Assembly (NCBI RefSeq): GCF_002836205.1
Contig: NZ_PJBE01000012.1
Location: forward strand, 558,001 to 622,000
Length of the DNA: 64,000 nucleotides
Source of the DNA: Shewanella sp. Choline-02u-19
Lineage (GTDB): Bacteria > Pseudomonadota > Gammaproteobacteria > Enterobacterales > Shewanellaceae
Reading direction: 5' to 3'
A program made the position numbers and the translations under genes. How positions within the stretch are numbered: the first letter of the stretch is position 1; the number at the start of each line of letters is the position of its first letter. This document shows positions 47,903-56,764 of this stretch, piece by piece. A model generated the notes under the pieces. That model saw only the letters and a list, made by a program, of their open reading frames with translations, ran no database searches and was not told the DNA's origin.

Positions 47903-48145
47903 ATGGATAGCGCAACAATATGGGAATGGGTAGGGTATTTAGCATCGGTGGTGGTTGCCATATCGCTGATGATGTCGAATATCAAAAAGTTACGTTGGTG
48001 GAACTTGGTGGGTGCGGCTTTATTCGTCGCTTATGGCTTAGCGATTGATGCATTGCCAGTGGCTCTAGTTAACTTTTTTATCGTGCTCATCGATATTTAT
48101 TATATCGTTAGGCTCTATAAAGCGGACAAAGCTACCCCAGAATAA
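47903..48145 (+). CDS. small inner-membrane protein, 80 aa
   Basis: From the ATG at 47903 (TTGGAG about 7 nt upstream) an 80-residue protein with three hydrophobic segments (residues about 8-24, 30-48, 50-70). The pattern GYLASVVVAISLMMSNIKKLRWWNLVGA resembles small YgjV-like membrane proteins found in marine bacteria. Function unknown. An earlier in-frame start at 47870 is less supported. Confidence 0.7.
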   Translation: MDSATIWEWVGYLASVVVAISLMMSNIKKLRWWNLVGAALFVAYGLAIDALPVALVNFFIVLIDIYYIVRLYKADKATPE

Positions 48146-48262
48146 AAAGCATGACAGTGGCTCTATAGTGGCTTGATAGTATCAGGCCACGCTGCAAACA
48201 TTATTAACTTAAAGCGCTTGTTTAGTGTCATGGATTACCTGGCCCCTGATTAAACCTATTAC

Positions 48263-48445
48263 CTATAAGGCATAGCCTCGCCACTGAGTTAATCTTTTAT
48301 CTGGTGTTAAAGGTAAAACCCCATCCACATTCTCTCTACCAAACTCCAGCTTAAAATTGGTCGAACAAGTGCAGCCCTTAGCTGCATAAATCACCGGCCT
48401 AATCATACTATTACAGTCGTAATCGTCAAAACAGTTTGAGCTCAT
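48263..48445 (-). CDS. possible small Cys-containing protein, 60 aa
   Basis: A 60-residue frame with four Cys in the first half (C5, C11, C25, C27) and a varied amino acid mix that looks coding. There is no clear ribosome binding site and no family I know. It may be a real small gene or a chance frame. Confidence 0.3.
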   Translation of the reverse strand: MSSNCFDDYDCNSMIRPVIYAAKGCTCSTNFKLEFGRENVDGVLPLTPDKRLTQWRGYAL

Positions 48446-48535
48446 CTAATCTAATCGTTTTAATGTTTCCCTATGAGCGACTACTATTACTCCATCGACA
48501 TAGTTACTCGTTATGCAGATTTTAGGAGTTGTACC

Positions 48536-48613
48536 ATGGCAACTATTTATGACCTGATCGAAACTTGGGTTAATGCTAAGCGTGATAATTCGCTTTGTTT
48601 ACATGCCCTCTAG
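48536..48613 (+). CDS. possible 25-aa small peptide before catalase
   Basis: An ATG with TTTAGGAG placed 8 nt upstream opens 25 codons (MATIYDLIETWVNAKR then a short tail). It ends 88 bp before the catalase gene. The ribosome binding site is strong. It may be a short independent peptide, a leader peptide, or the start of a gene that has lost its remainder. Confidence 0.4.
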   Translation: MATIYDLIETWVNAKRDNSLCLHAL

Positions 48614-48701
48614 CCCGTTTGTTTTCATACTAATATATTAAATATTTAAATCTGAAAACCGACTTTATTATAATGATTGATGTGAGTTCTAGGAGTTTAT
48701 T

Positions 48702-50150
48702 ATGGATAAGAAGAAATTGACCACAGCGTTTGGCGCCCCAGTATCTGACAACCAAAATGTTAAAACAGCAGGTAAGCGCGGTCCTATGTTGCTTGAAAAT
48801 GCTTGGTTTCTTGAGAAGCTAGCTCACTTCGACCGTGAAGTAATCCCTGAGCGTCGTATGCACGCTAAAGGTTCTGGCGCTTTTGGTCGTTTCACCGTGA
48901 CCCATGATATCAGCGAGTTTACTAAGGCTAAGATGTTTGAGTCTGTTGGTAAAGAGTCTGAAGTGTTTGTTCGTTTCTCGACTGTAGCTGGTGAGCGAGG
49001 TGCTGCAGATGCTGAGCGTGACATTCGCGGTTTTGCGATTAAGTTTTACACCGAACAAGGAAACTGGGATCTAGTGGGTAACAACACGCCGGTCTTCTTC
49101 CTTAAAGATCCACTTAAATTCCCAGATCTTAACCATGCAGTAAAGCGTGATCCTCACACTAACATGCGTAGTGCTAACAATAACTGGGATTTCTGGACGT
49201 TATCGCCAGAGGCTCTGCATCAGATCACTATGACCATGGGTGATCGTGGTATCCCTAAGTCTTATCGTCATATGGACGGTTTTGGTTCTCACACTTACAG
49301 CTTCATCAGCACAGATGATAAGCGCTACTGGGTGAAGTTCCACTTTAAGACTCAGCAGGGGATCCAAAACTTATCAGATAAAGAAGCCGCTGAAATCATT
49401 GCTAACGATCGTGAAAGTCATCAGGCGGATCTACTGCACTCAATTGAGCAAGGTGATTTCCCTAAGTGGACCTTATATGTTCAGTTAATGGAAGAGACTG
49501 CGGCAGGTGACTGTCCGTTTAATCCTTTCGATTTAACCAAAATTTGGCCGCACAAGGATTACCCTTTGATCCAAGTGGGTGAACTAGAGCTTAACCGTAA
49601 TCCGGATAACTATTTTGCGGACGTAGAGCAGGTTGCATTTGCACCGACAACTATCGTACCTGGTATTGGCTTCTCACCGGATAAGATGTTGCAGGGACGT
49701 TTGTTCTCCTACGGTGATGCCCAGAGATATCGCCTGGGTGTAAACCATAGCCATATTCCAGTTAACGCACCTAAATGTCCGTTCCACTCTTATCACAGAG
49801 ATGGGCTTATGCGCACCGATGGTAATGCGGGCCGCACAATAGGTTATGAGCCAAACTCTCAAGGTGAATGGCAGGAACAACCTGACTTTAGTGAGCCACC
49901 AATGCAGATAGATGGTGATGCCGATGCTTATAGCCATAAGGATGATGATCACTACAGTCAAGCAGGAGACCTGTTTAGATTGATGGGAAGTGATGAGCAG
50001 CAAAGATTGTTTGCCAATACGGCAGCTCAAGTTGGCGGCGCTGATCGACACATTCAGATCCGACACATCCAGAACTGTATGAAGGCTGATGTCGCTTACG
50101 GCGAAGGTCTTGCTAAGGTGCTCGGTATTAGTGCAGACGAGCTTAAGTAA
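48702..50150 (+). CDS. kat: monofunctional haem catalase
   Basis: A 482-residue clade III small-subunit catalase. Catalytic His in RRMHAKGSGAFGRFTV near residue 54, Asn in the NNTPVFF region near residue 126, and the haem-ligand Tyr in RLFSYGDAQRYRLG near residue 336. It splits hydrogen peroxide to water and oxygen in the cytoplasm. AGGAG lies upstream of the ATG. Whether katA or katB is the right name cannot be judged here. Confidence 0.96.
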   Translation: MDKKKLTTAFGAPVSDNQNVKTAGKRGPMLLENAWFLEKLAHFDREVIPERRMHAKGSGAFGRFTVTHDISEFTKAKMFESVGKESEVFVRFSTVAGERGAADAERDIRGFAIKFYTEQGNWDLVGNNTPVFFLKDPLKFPDLNHAVKRDPHTNMRSANNNWDFWTLSPEALHQITMTMGDRGIPKSYRHMDGFGSHTYSFISTDDKRYWVKFHFKTQQGIQNLSDKEAAEIIANDRESHQADLLHSIEQGDFPKWTLYVQLMEETAAGDCPFNPFDLTKIWPHKDYPLIQVGELELNRNPDNYFADVEQVAFAPTTIVPGIGFSPDKMLQGRLFSYGDAQRYRLGVNHSHIPVNAPKCPFHSYHRDGLMRTDGNAGRTIGYEPNSQGEWQEQPDFSEPPMQIDGDADAYSHKDDDHYSQAGDLFRLMGSDEQQRLFANTAAQVGGADRHIQIRHIQNCMKADVAYGEGLAKVLGISADELK

Positions 50151-50279
50151 AGGCAACAGCGAGTTAAAAGTCGCTAGGGGCTATAAGCTAAGCACCAAAT
50201 ACAGCTAAAAACCGAAGTTGCGGGTTAAGAACTGAGCGTTATCTCAGCCTTAGCTCGCAACTCGTTGTTAGCGCAACGG

Positions 50280-50834
50280 TTAAAACAGCAACGTTGCCAC
50301 ACCCAGTAAGGCGAAGAGTACGGCGCAGCCGCGATGGATCCAATGCAGAGGCAGTTTTTCAGCGCTAAAGTGACCGGCGATGACCACTGGAACATTGGCA
50401 ATCAACATGCCCAGCGTAGTGCCCATCACCACCATGGCAAGTGCATCATATTTAGCGGAAAGTACTACGGTGGCTATTTGAGTTTTATCGCCCATCTCGG
50501 CAATAAAAAATAGGAAGAAAGTGGCTAAGAAAGGCCCCATCGCGTAAAAGCGGCTCTCCTCTTTATCGATTTTATCGGGAATAAGCACCCACAGTGCGAT
50601 CGCAAAAAATGAACCCGCAACTAAGTAGCGCGCAATATCAGGGTTAATATAACCGATGGCCCATTGGCCTAACCAAGCAGCGGCAAAGTGGTTTGCAAGT
50701 GTGGATAGAAAAATGCCAAGAATAATGGCGGTCTTATTTTTGAAACGTACGGCTAAAACCAGCGCGAGTAGTTGAGTTTTATCACCGATTTCGGCGATAG
50801 CAACAGTAAAGGTAGAGGCGAGAAAGGCTTCCAA
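50280..50834 (-). CDS. GDT1/UPF0016 (TMEM165) family Mn2+ transporter
   Basis: A 184-residue protein with about six transmembrane helices in two repeats, each with the E-x-G-D-K-T signature: AEIGDKTQ near residue 14 and AEMGDKTQ near residue 113. Relatives export Mn2+ (MneA in Vibrio) or carry Ca2+/Mn2+. The start codon is TTG at 50834, with AGGA 7 nt upstream. The upstream leader is a manganese-type yybP-ykoY riboswitch, which strongly supports Mn2+ as the substrate. Confidence 0.93.
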   Translation of the reverse strand: MEAFLASTFTVAIAEIGDKTQLLALVLAVRFKNKTAIILGIFLSTLANHFAAAWLGQWAIGYINPDIARYLVAGSFFAIALWVLIPDKIDKEESRFYAMGPFLATFFLFFIAEMGDKTQIATVVLSAKYDALAMVVMGTTLGMLIANVPVVIAGHFSAEKLPLHWIHRGCAVLFALLGVATLLF

Positions 50835-50850
50835 TAGTATTTCCTATATC

Positions 50851-50887
50851 GGGGAGGCAAAATTCCAAGCACAATACACCCCTCCCC
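50851..50887 (-). promoter_or_regulatory. expression-platform hairpin of the riboswitch leader
   Basis: GGGGAGG and CCTCCCC pair in the leader just before the ribosome binding site. No T-run follows, so it more likely acts at translation. The CCTCCCC arm could instead pair with the GGGGGAG of the aptamer, giving two exclusive folds. Confidence 0.45.
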
Positions 50888-50894
50888 AATATGA

Positions 50895-51030
50895 GTGGCA
50901 TTGTGCTCAGGTCTTGCTGGGTTAACGACATAAGTCATTAACTGTAAGTACCACGGCGTATGGCCAATTATGTTGATACTTACTCAATCGATGCACACTT
51001 ATTGCAAAGATTGATAGCTACTCCCCCGAA
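50895..51030 (-). ncRNA. yybP-ykoY manganese riboswitch
   Basis: On the minus strand the conserved parts appear in order: GGGGGAGTAGC (51027-51017), a CAAC...GGCC inner segment, and AGCAAGACCTGAGC near 50917-50904. This is the aptamer seen before Mn2+ exporter genes. It precedes the GDT1-family gene by about 60 nt. Boundaries are approximate. Confidence 0.85.
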
Positions 51031-51256
51031 GCAGAGGCGAGCATTATAGTGGTTAGTGGACCAATATCAATGCTAAAAAAGCTATCAACGCCTCAAAATT
51101 GAGCAAAAAAAGTCAAACGTAAACTAACTGTTACTAAGGCTTTACAAGCTTATTGTCGATTCGTACTAAGTTGATTTTATGCTATGCCGATGTCTTGCCC
51201 ACGCGGTTCGTAGCTGTTAATGTCGCTAACAGTCATTTTTTAGAGAAAGAGTCGTA

Positions 51257-51472
51257 ATGAAACAATCTTATCGATATTGCCCTCGATTTATACCGCCTCA
51301 GTGGCAAAGTTGATAAGGTGAATATCCATATTATTTAACTAAGCCGTTGGGGCCAATTGGAATCGCTAAGGTTGATGATGACCAGATTCGATTGGGGGCT
51401 GTTAATAGTATTGTTAACGTGCGAAAAGATCTCTCCCTCAAAGTCGTTCTAAATCTGACCTACCAAAAATAA
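51257..51472 (+). pseudogene. possible decayed small gene
   Basis: An ATG with AGAGAAAGAG upstream opens a frame that stops after 18 codons. A second frame (+1) continues with coding-like sequence LIDIALDLYRLSGKVDKVNI, and the first frame then resumes with PLGPIGIAKVDDDQIRLG to a TAA at 51470-51472. The pattern fits a short gene broken by two frameshifts. I do not recognise the family. Confidence 0.35.
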
Positions 51473-51498
51473 ATTATAAAATCTAACAGGACAATTTT

Positions 51499-52698
51499 GT
51501 GAACTCAAAAATACTTGGCTCTATCGCCATTGTAGCTGGAACGGCAATTGGTGGTGGTATGTTGGCATTGCCACTGGCTACTGCTTCTTTAGGTACTATC
51601 CCAGCACTGTTTTTATTGGTGCTAATTTGGGGGGTATCTATCTATACCTCGTTATTAATGCTCGAAATTAACTTACGTGCAGGCGTTGGTCTAAATGTAC
51701 ATGCCATTACGGGTAAAACTTTGGGTAAAGTCGGTCAACTTATTCAAGGTGGCTCATTTCTAAGTTTATTATTTGCGTTAACCATGGTCTATCTAATGGG
51801 GGGCTCATCGCTACTAGAGTCTAAGATGCAACTGGTTGGCATGAAAATGGACAATCAACTTGCTGTATTGATGTTTACCGCTATTTTTGGTGGTTTCATT
51901 GCGGTGGGTGTACGTTGGATTGATAAAGTTTCGCGTGTGTTATTCACCTCTATGATCGCCTTGTTAGTTATAGTGGTTGCCTATCTACTCCCTGAAGTCG
52001 ATATGAGCCTGATGATGAATAGTTCAACTACAGGCATGGTTGGCGGCAGTGATTTAACTAACTTGTGGTTAGCGGCTATTCCGATTGTGTTTACCTCTTT
52101 TGGTTTCCACGTTTGTATTGCGACCATAGTGCGCTATTTAGATGGTGATGCGGTGTCACTGCGTAAAGTGCTTATTATTGGTTCTACCATTCCATTGGTT
52201 TGCTACATTTTGTGGTTAATGGTGACGTTAGGCACGCTGGGTGGCAAAACAGTTTACGGTTTTGAAGGCTCACTACCCTTGCTTGTCACTGCACTTCAAG
52301 GGGTCGCTGACTCGGCTATTTTACAGCAGTTTATCGACCTATTTGCCAACCTCGCGTTGGTGACGTCTTTCCTTGGCGTGACCATGAGTTTGTTTGATTA
52401 TGTGGCGGAGCTAACGCGTGCAAAAAATAATGCATTCGGCCGAGCTCAAACCTGGCTCATCACTTTTATCCCACCACTCTTGTGTGCGCTTTATTACCCT
52501 GACGGCTTCTTTAAAGTGCTCGGGTTTGCCGCTATTCCATTGGTGGTGATGATTATTTTCTTACCTATAGTCATGGCTCTTGGTCAACGTAAGCAAAACT
52601 TAGGCGGTTATCAAGTCAGTGGCGGAACCGCTGCCATGGGCATTGCAGGCTTGCTAGGTGCAGGGATTATTGCCGCGCAGTTGTGGGTTGCTTTATAA
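51499..52698 (+). CDS. aromatic amino acid permease (TyrP/Mtr-like)
   Basis: A 399-residue membrane protein with 11 transmembrane segments, of the hydroxy/aromatic amino acid permease family. It starts GTG at 51499 with AGGA upstream. The first helix reads AGTAIGGGMLALPLATA, the family signature. It imports tyrosine or tryptophan with a proton. No TyrR box was recognised upstream. TyrP is the nearer match by overall pattern, but Mtr cannot be excluded. Confidence 0.9.
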   Translation: MNSKILGSIAIVAGTAIGGGMLALPLATASLGTIPALFLLVLIWGVSIYTSLLMLEINLRAGVGLNVHAITGKTLGKVGQLIQGGSFLSLLFALTMVYLMGGSSLLESKMQLVGMKMDNQLAVLMFTAIFGGFIAVGVRWIDKVSRVLFTSMIALLVIVVAYLLPEVDMSLMMNSSTTGMVGGSDLTNLWLAAIPIVFTSFGFHVCIATIVRYLDGDAVSLRKVLIIGSTIPLVCYILWLMVTLGTLGGKTVYGFEGSLPLLVTALQGVADSAILQQFIDLFANLALVTSFLGVTMSLFDYVAELTRAKNNAFGRAQTWLITFIPPLLCALYYPDGFFKVLGFAAIPLVVMIIFLPIVMALGQRKQNLGGYQVSGGTAAMGIAGLLGAGIIAAQLWVAL

Positions 52699-52774
52699 AG
52701 CGTTGCCAACATACAGTAATCGCTTTGTAACAGATTAATTTAGAGTCTGTTTCTTGGCTAACATCTTGTGCTAA

Positions 52775-52815
52775 AGTCGAGCATCAATATTTGCATATTG
52801 GGCTCGGCTTTTTTG
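52775..52815 (+). terminator. terminator of the permease gene
   Basis: AGTCGAGC pairs with GCTCGGCT (one G-U) and is followed by TTTTTTG. Confidence 0.75.
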
Positions 52816-52897
52816 TATCTAGCCGTCTCATAAATCGATATTACAGCAAGTAAAAATAACAATAATCCTAAAATATCTAAAAAATGGACTTAACAAA

Positions 52898-55054
52898 ATG
52901 AAGAAATGGCTTTTGACAGTCGCTATGGCGACCTCTTTTGGTGCAGTAGCTGACGAAGGTATGTGGCAACCCTACCAACTTCCTGCCATGGCAGACGAGC
53001 TAAAGGCAAAGGGACTTGAAATAGATGTTAACTCAATTTCAAAACTCACCGAATTTCCAATGAATGCCGTGATCAGCCTTGGCGGCTGTACGGCATCATT
53101 TGTGTCGCCAAAAGGCCTTGTAGTGACGAACCATCACTGTGCTTATGGCTCAATTCAATACAACTCAACCCCTGAAAAAAACTTACTGCGTGATGGCTTT
53201 TTAGCTAAGTCTTTCGGCGAAGAGCTTGCGGCAACACCGGGTTCGCGCATCTTCGTTACCGAAGACGTTAGCGAGGTGACCGATAAAATAAAATCGGGAC
53301 TTGAGAGCAAGACAGGAAACGCATTTTATCAAGGCATTGAGCAAAGAGAGAAAGGTTTAGTCGCAGAGTGCGAAAAAGAAGATGGCTACCGCTGTCAGGT
53401 TTATAGCTTCCACGGCGGTCTTGAGTATTACTTAGTTAAGCAGCTAGAAATTCGCGATGTGCGTTTAGTATATAACCCAGCAGCAAGCGTGGGTAAGTAC
53501 GGCGGCGATATCGATAACTGGATGTGGCCACGCCATACTGGTGACTTCTCTTTCTACCGCGCTTATGTATCTAAAGACGGTAAGCCAGCAGATTTTAGCC
53601 AAGACAACGTACCGTACGAGCCAAAGAGCTTCTTGAAAGTATCGGCAAAAGGCGTCAGCGACGGTGACTTTGTGATGGTGGCAGGTTACCCAGGCCGTAC
53701 CAATCGTTACCGCACAGCCAATGAAGTGGAAAACACCTTTGAATGGGCGTATCCAGAAGGAAAAATGCTGCGCGAACGCTTTATCGACATTATTAAAGAA
53801 ACCGCACCAGAGGGCAGTGATGAGCGTATTAAGTACGAAAGCTTAATCGCTGGTCTTGCTAATTACGCGAAAAACTTTACCTCAATGATCGAGTTCTACG
53901 GTAAGTCGACTATGTTGGCTGACCGAAAAGGGCGTGAAGCAGAGCTAACCACTTGGATCAACCAAGACAGCAAGCGCAAAGCCAAGTATGGCGAAACCCT
54001 TGCCAAGCTCGATAAGTTGATTGCCGAAGGTAACGAGCATCAAGCTCGCGACATTATCTTAGGTTACATCGGTTACACCACTATGGTGCCAACGGCACGT
54101 AAACTCTATCGTTTAGCCAATGAGAAAACGCTAGACGATATGGCGCGTGAACCAGGTTACCAAGAGCGCGACATGATCCGCTTTAAATCAAGCATGGAGC
54201 GTATCGACCGTCGTTATGCGGCAAGTGTTGATAAAGCCGTACTGTTTGATTTACTCAGTCGTTATGCGGCACTGCCTGCTGATGAGCGAGTGAAGGCACT
54301 GGATAGCGCTTTTGGTATTGGCAAGAAGTTCGATGCCAAGAAGCTGCAAAAGACACTGGATAAGATGTACGCCAAAACCGATCTTGATAAACAAGATGTG
54401 CGTTTAACGTGGATGGACAAGTCAGTAACAGACTTCAACAAATCTAACGATCCTTTCATCAAGTTTGCTGTTGCCATGTATGACACAGACATGAAAGAAG
54501 AGCAGAAAGACAAGGAGCATGCGGGTGAGTTAATGAAGGTTCGTCCTATGTATATGGACGCCATCATCGCTTATAACCGTGAGCAAGGTAAGCCAGTTTA
54601 CGCAGATGCCAACTCAAGCCTACGTGTCACAGTCGGTCATGTTAAAGGTTACTCGCCTGAAGATGGCATGCGCGCAGAACCGTTTACGCGCCTTGAAGGT
54701 ATTTTGGCGAAAGACACGGGTGCCGATCCATTCGATGCGCCGTCTAAGCAGCTTGAACTTATTAAGAATAAGCAGTACGGCGATTACTATGTGAAGTCGT
54801 TAGATTCTGTACCAGTGAACTTCCTATCTACGCTTGATACCACCGGTGGTAACTCAGGTTCACCGACCTTAAACGGTCGTGCAGAGCTAGTCGGTCTACT
54901 GTTTGACGGTGTGTACGAAAGTATCATTGGTGATTGGGGTTACGATCCTGAGACTAACCGTTCTATTCAGGTAGATAGTCGTTATATGCTTTGGGTGATG
55001 AAGTACCTTGATCATGCAGATAACTTGCTTGAAGAGATGGAAATTGTGCATTAA
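52898..55054 (+). CDS. S46 family dipeptidyl-peptidase (DPP7-like)
   Basis: A 718-residue exported serine peptidase. Signal peptide ends near AVADE. Trypsin-like catalytic set: H80 in VVTNHHCAYG, Asp in GGDIDNWMW near residue 207, and S653 in TTGGNSGSP. The residue that decides specificity lies in LFDG: Gly671, as in DPP7, rather than the Arg of DPP11. It should remove dipeptides from peptide N-termini in the periplasm with preference for hydrophobic second residues. Single gene with its own terminator. Confidence 0.93.
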   Translation: MKKWLLTVAMATSFGAVADEGMWQPYQLPAMADELKAKGLEIDVNSISKLTEFPMNAVISLGGCTASFVSPKGLVVTNHHCAYGSIQYNSTPEKNLLRDGFLAKSFGEELAATPGSRIFVTEDVSEVTDKIKSGLESKTGNAFYQGIEQREKGLVAECEKEDGYRCQVYSFHGGLEYYLVKQLEIRDVRLVYNPAASVGKYGGDIDNWMWPRHTGDFSFYRAYVSKDGKPADFSQDNVPYEPKSFLKVSAKGVSDGDFVMVAGYPGRTNRYRTANEVENTFEWAYPEGKMLRERFIDIIKETAPEGSDERIKYESLIAGLANYAKNFTSMIEFYGKSTMLADRKGREAELTTWINQDSKRKAKYGETLAKLDKLIAEGNEHQARDIILGYIGYTTMVPTARKLYRLANEKTLDDMAREPGYQERDMIRFKSSMERIDRRYAASVDKAVLFDLLSRYAALPADERVKALDSAFGIGKKFDAKKLQKTLDKMYAKTDLDKQDVRLTWMDKSVTDFNKSNDPFIKFAVAMYDTDMKEEQKDKEHAGELMKVRPMYMDAIIAYNREQGKPVYADANSSLRVTVGHVKGYSPEDGMRAEPFTRLEGILAKDTGADPFDAPSKQLELIKNKQYGDYYVKSLDSVPVNFLSTLDTTGGNSGSPTLNGRAELVGLLFDGVYESIIGDWGYDPETNRSIQVDSRYMLWVMKYLDHADNLLEEMEIVH

Positions 55055-55091
55055 TGATTTGAATAATCATTAATGGTTGTTTGAATGGCAA

Positions 55092-55123
55092 AAGCCGAAA
55101 TACTTAGGTGTTTCGGCTTTTTT
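55092..55123 (+). terminator. terminator of the S46 peptidase gene
   Basis: AAGCCGAAA pairs with TTTCGGCTT, followed by a T-run. Confidence 0.9.
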
Positions 55124-55416
55124 GTATCTTGTGCGTGGGATAGGGAGTTCAGCCGCACGCTGGTGGTTGAGATAATCAAACTCCGTTTGATAAAAGTCGT
55201 GGCGCTTCGCCCACACCCGAGCAAGGAGGACTGCTCGTCCTTATCAAGAACTTCCTTGTTCAAAAGCCAGCTCGCCTTCCATGGCTCTCGCTCAAAGAGT
55301 TCATCGTAATGAACTTCGCCCTTGCATCCACCATGACGCCCCGACGAAGTTACATGCGTTGAGTACAGGCCTCATGCTTGTGGATAAATAGCTAACGCTT
55401 CCGATGGGACATCTGA

Positions 55417-55432
55417 TGTAAATGGATTTACA
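55417..55432. repeat. GG-loop hairpin 1
   Basis: TGTAAAT-GG-ATTTACA, perfect 7-bp arms. Confidence 0.7.
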
Positions 55433-55442
55433 AATGCCGTGA

Positions 55443-55456
55443 TGGCATGGATGCCA
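55443..55456. repeat. GG-loop hairpin 2
   Basis: TGGCAT-GG-ATGCCA, perfect 6-bp arms, 10 bp after hairpin 1. Confidence 0.7.
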
Positions 55457-55521
55457 AGGAGTGGACTGTCCCGCGAAAGCTATACCCACGTCTGATAGGC
55501 AGGATGCCTGAATGTCTTGAA

Positions 55522-55535
55522 GTGCATGGATGCAC
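55522..55535. repeat. GG-loop hairpin 3
   Basis: GTGCAT-GG-ATGCAC, perfect 6-bp arms. Confidence 0.7.
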
Positions 55536-55710
55536 GGGAAAGACCGTGTGGGCATTACGGCTCTTTCTTCAACATACTTCGGCAACTTCGATGGGGAATT
55601 GGTGTTTTCTATTCGTTACATGGGGTACTGACTTCGATTTTCTTAATTGAAAGCACAATAGCTGGAGTCTTGAGCTTTTCTAACCCAGTGCAGATACGGT
55701 CGTGACCCTC

Positions 55711-55728
55711 CATGACATGGATGTCATG
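55711..55728. repeat. GG-loop hairpin 4
   Basis: CATGACAT-GG-ATGTCATG, perfect 8-bp arms. Confidence 0.7.
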
Positions 55729-55968
55729 GCGAGCTTCCATGGACGGACTTGCTGCGTGTCACGGGCGTATCTGCACATACGCTTGCCGCAGGCAATTGGA
55801 ACCACAGATGGATGATTGAAACCCAATGTAAACTTTTAACTGCTGAACAATGCCGACGGGTAGCACAACCAAATGTACCGCTAGGATACATTCGGATACA
55901 GAGTCCAAATTACAAGTCGAATATAGTGGCCTCACAGTCACTCGACAGATGTAAAAAAGGATTTGAAA

Positions 55969-56742
55969 ATGAAAAAATTATGCTTCGCTATCACAGCAAT
56001 TTTGGTCTCTAGCCACGCCGTAGCTGACGGTAATACCTATATTCGTAACGGTAATATATACAGCCATCAAGGCCAATATTTTGCAGGAGCAGGCGCTGCG
56101 ACTGGCAGTGAATTCTATAAGGGCCAAGACCATAAAACTGGTTATTACCTTAACGGTGGTTACCATGGCGAAGACTTTAACGCCGATCTTGCAGGCATTA
56201 ACTACCGCTTTTTTGGTGATAACGATAGCAAAATTAACTTCAGTGCCTTTGTTGTGGCAAACCCAGGCTTTGACTCTAGCGATGCCGATATTTTAAAGGG
56301 CATGAAGGATCGTAAGGTTAGCGGTGATTTAGGTTTAAACGCTGATATTCATCTCGGTAAAGGCACATTTTCGACTAAATTTCAGCACGATGTAACCGGT
56401 GTATACGATGGCTATCAAGCAGACGTAACCTATTACCACCCAATGAATATAGGCTTCGCAGATATCGTACCTTACGCTGGCGTACATTATTTCAGTAAAG
56501 ACTATGTTGATTACTACGCGGGTGTATCAAAGTCTGATGCTACAACTAAACGCTCCGCTTATAAAGGCAGCGGCGCATTTGCTTATAAAGCGGGTTATGC
56601 CTTGGTCGTTCCTATTACTGAGCATCTCGATATCACTCAGGCTACTGGATATTCGCACTTAGGCACGGATATGGCTGATTCCCCCCTTATCGACAGTAAA
56701 AATCAGTGGGTTACGACGTTAGGCGTGAACTATAGCTTCTAA
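55969..56742 (+). CDS. exported beta-barrel-like protein (MipA/OmpV-like)
   Basis: A 257-residue protein from the ATG at 55969 (AAAAAGG about 8 nt upstream). Signal peptide ends near AVADG (residue 20). The rest alternates like an outer-membrane barrel and ends in VNYSF with the terminal Phe expected of barrel proteins. The overall spacing (AGAGAATGSEFYKGQ, ADIVPYAGVHYFSKDYVDYYAG) resembles the MipA/OmpV family. Likely role is an outer-membrane scaffold or pore. The lipoprotein gene 22 bp downstream is probably co-transcribed. Confidence 0.72.
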   Translation: MKKLCFAITAILVSSHAVADGNTYIRNGNIYSHQGQYFAGAGAATGSEFYKGQDHKTGYYLNGGYHGEDFNADLAGINYRFFGDNDSKINFSAFVVANPGFDSSDADILKGMKDRKVSGDLGLNADIHLGKGTFSTKFQHDVTGVYDGYQADVTYYHPMNIGFADIVPYAGVHYFSKDYVDYYAGVSKSDATTKRSAYKGSGAFAYKAGYALVVPITEHLDITQATGYSHLGTDMADSPLIDSKNQWVTTLGVNYSF

Positions 56743-56764
56743 TCAATCTGGATAAGAAAAACCA

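Larger units (their letters stand above)
48146..48701. other. 556-bp region upstream of catalase with two possible small genes
   Basis: Holds a 60-codon minus-strand frame and a 25-codon plus-strand frame, each listed separately, and then an AT-rich stretch from 48614 that should contain the catalase promoter. No OxyR site was recognised by eye. Confidence 0.5.
55055..55968. other. 914-bp intergenic element with repeated GG-loop hairpins
   Basis: After the peptidase terminator there is an 800-bp stretch without a believable gene. It holds four perfect inverted repeats whose loop is always GG and whose inner bases are always AT-GG-AT. Several short open frames cross it on both strands, none with a ribosome binding site. 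It resembles dispersed intergenic repeats that are often misread as hypothetical genes in marine gammaproteobacteria. This comparison is from memory. Confidence 0.6.

Noticed and set aside
55447..55705. Short overlapping plus-strand frames in the hairpin element
   Set aside because: Several frames cross the same palindromes on both strands, none with a ribosome binding site; best read as a non-coding repeat.
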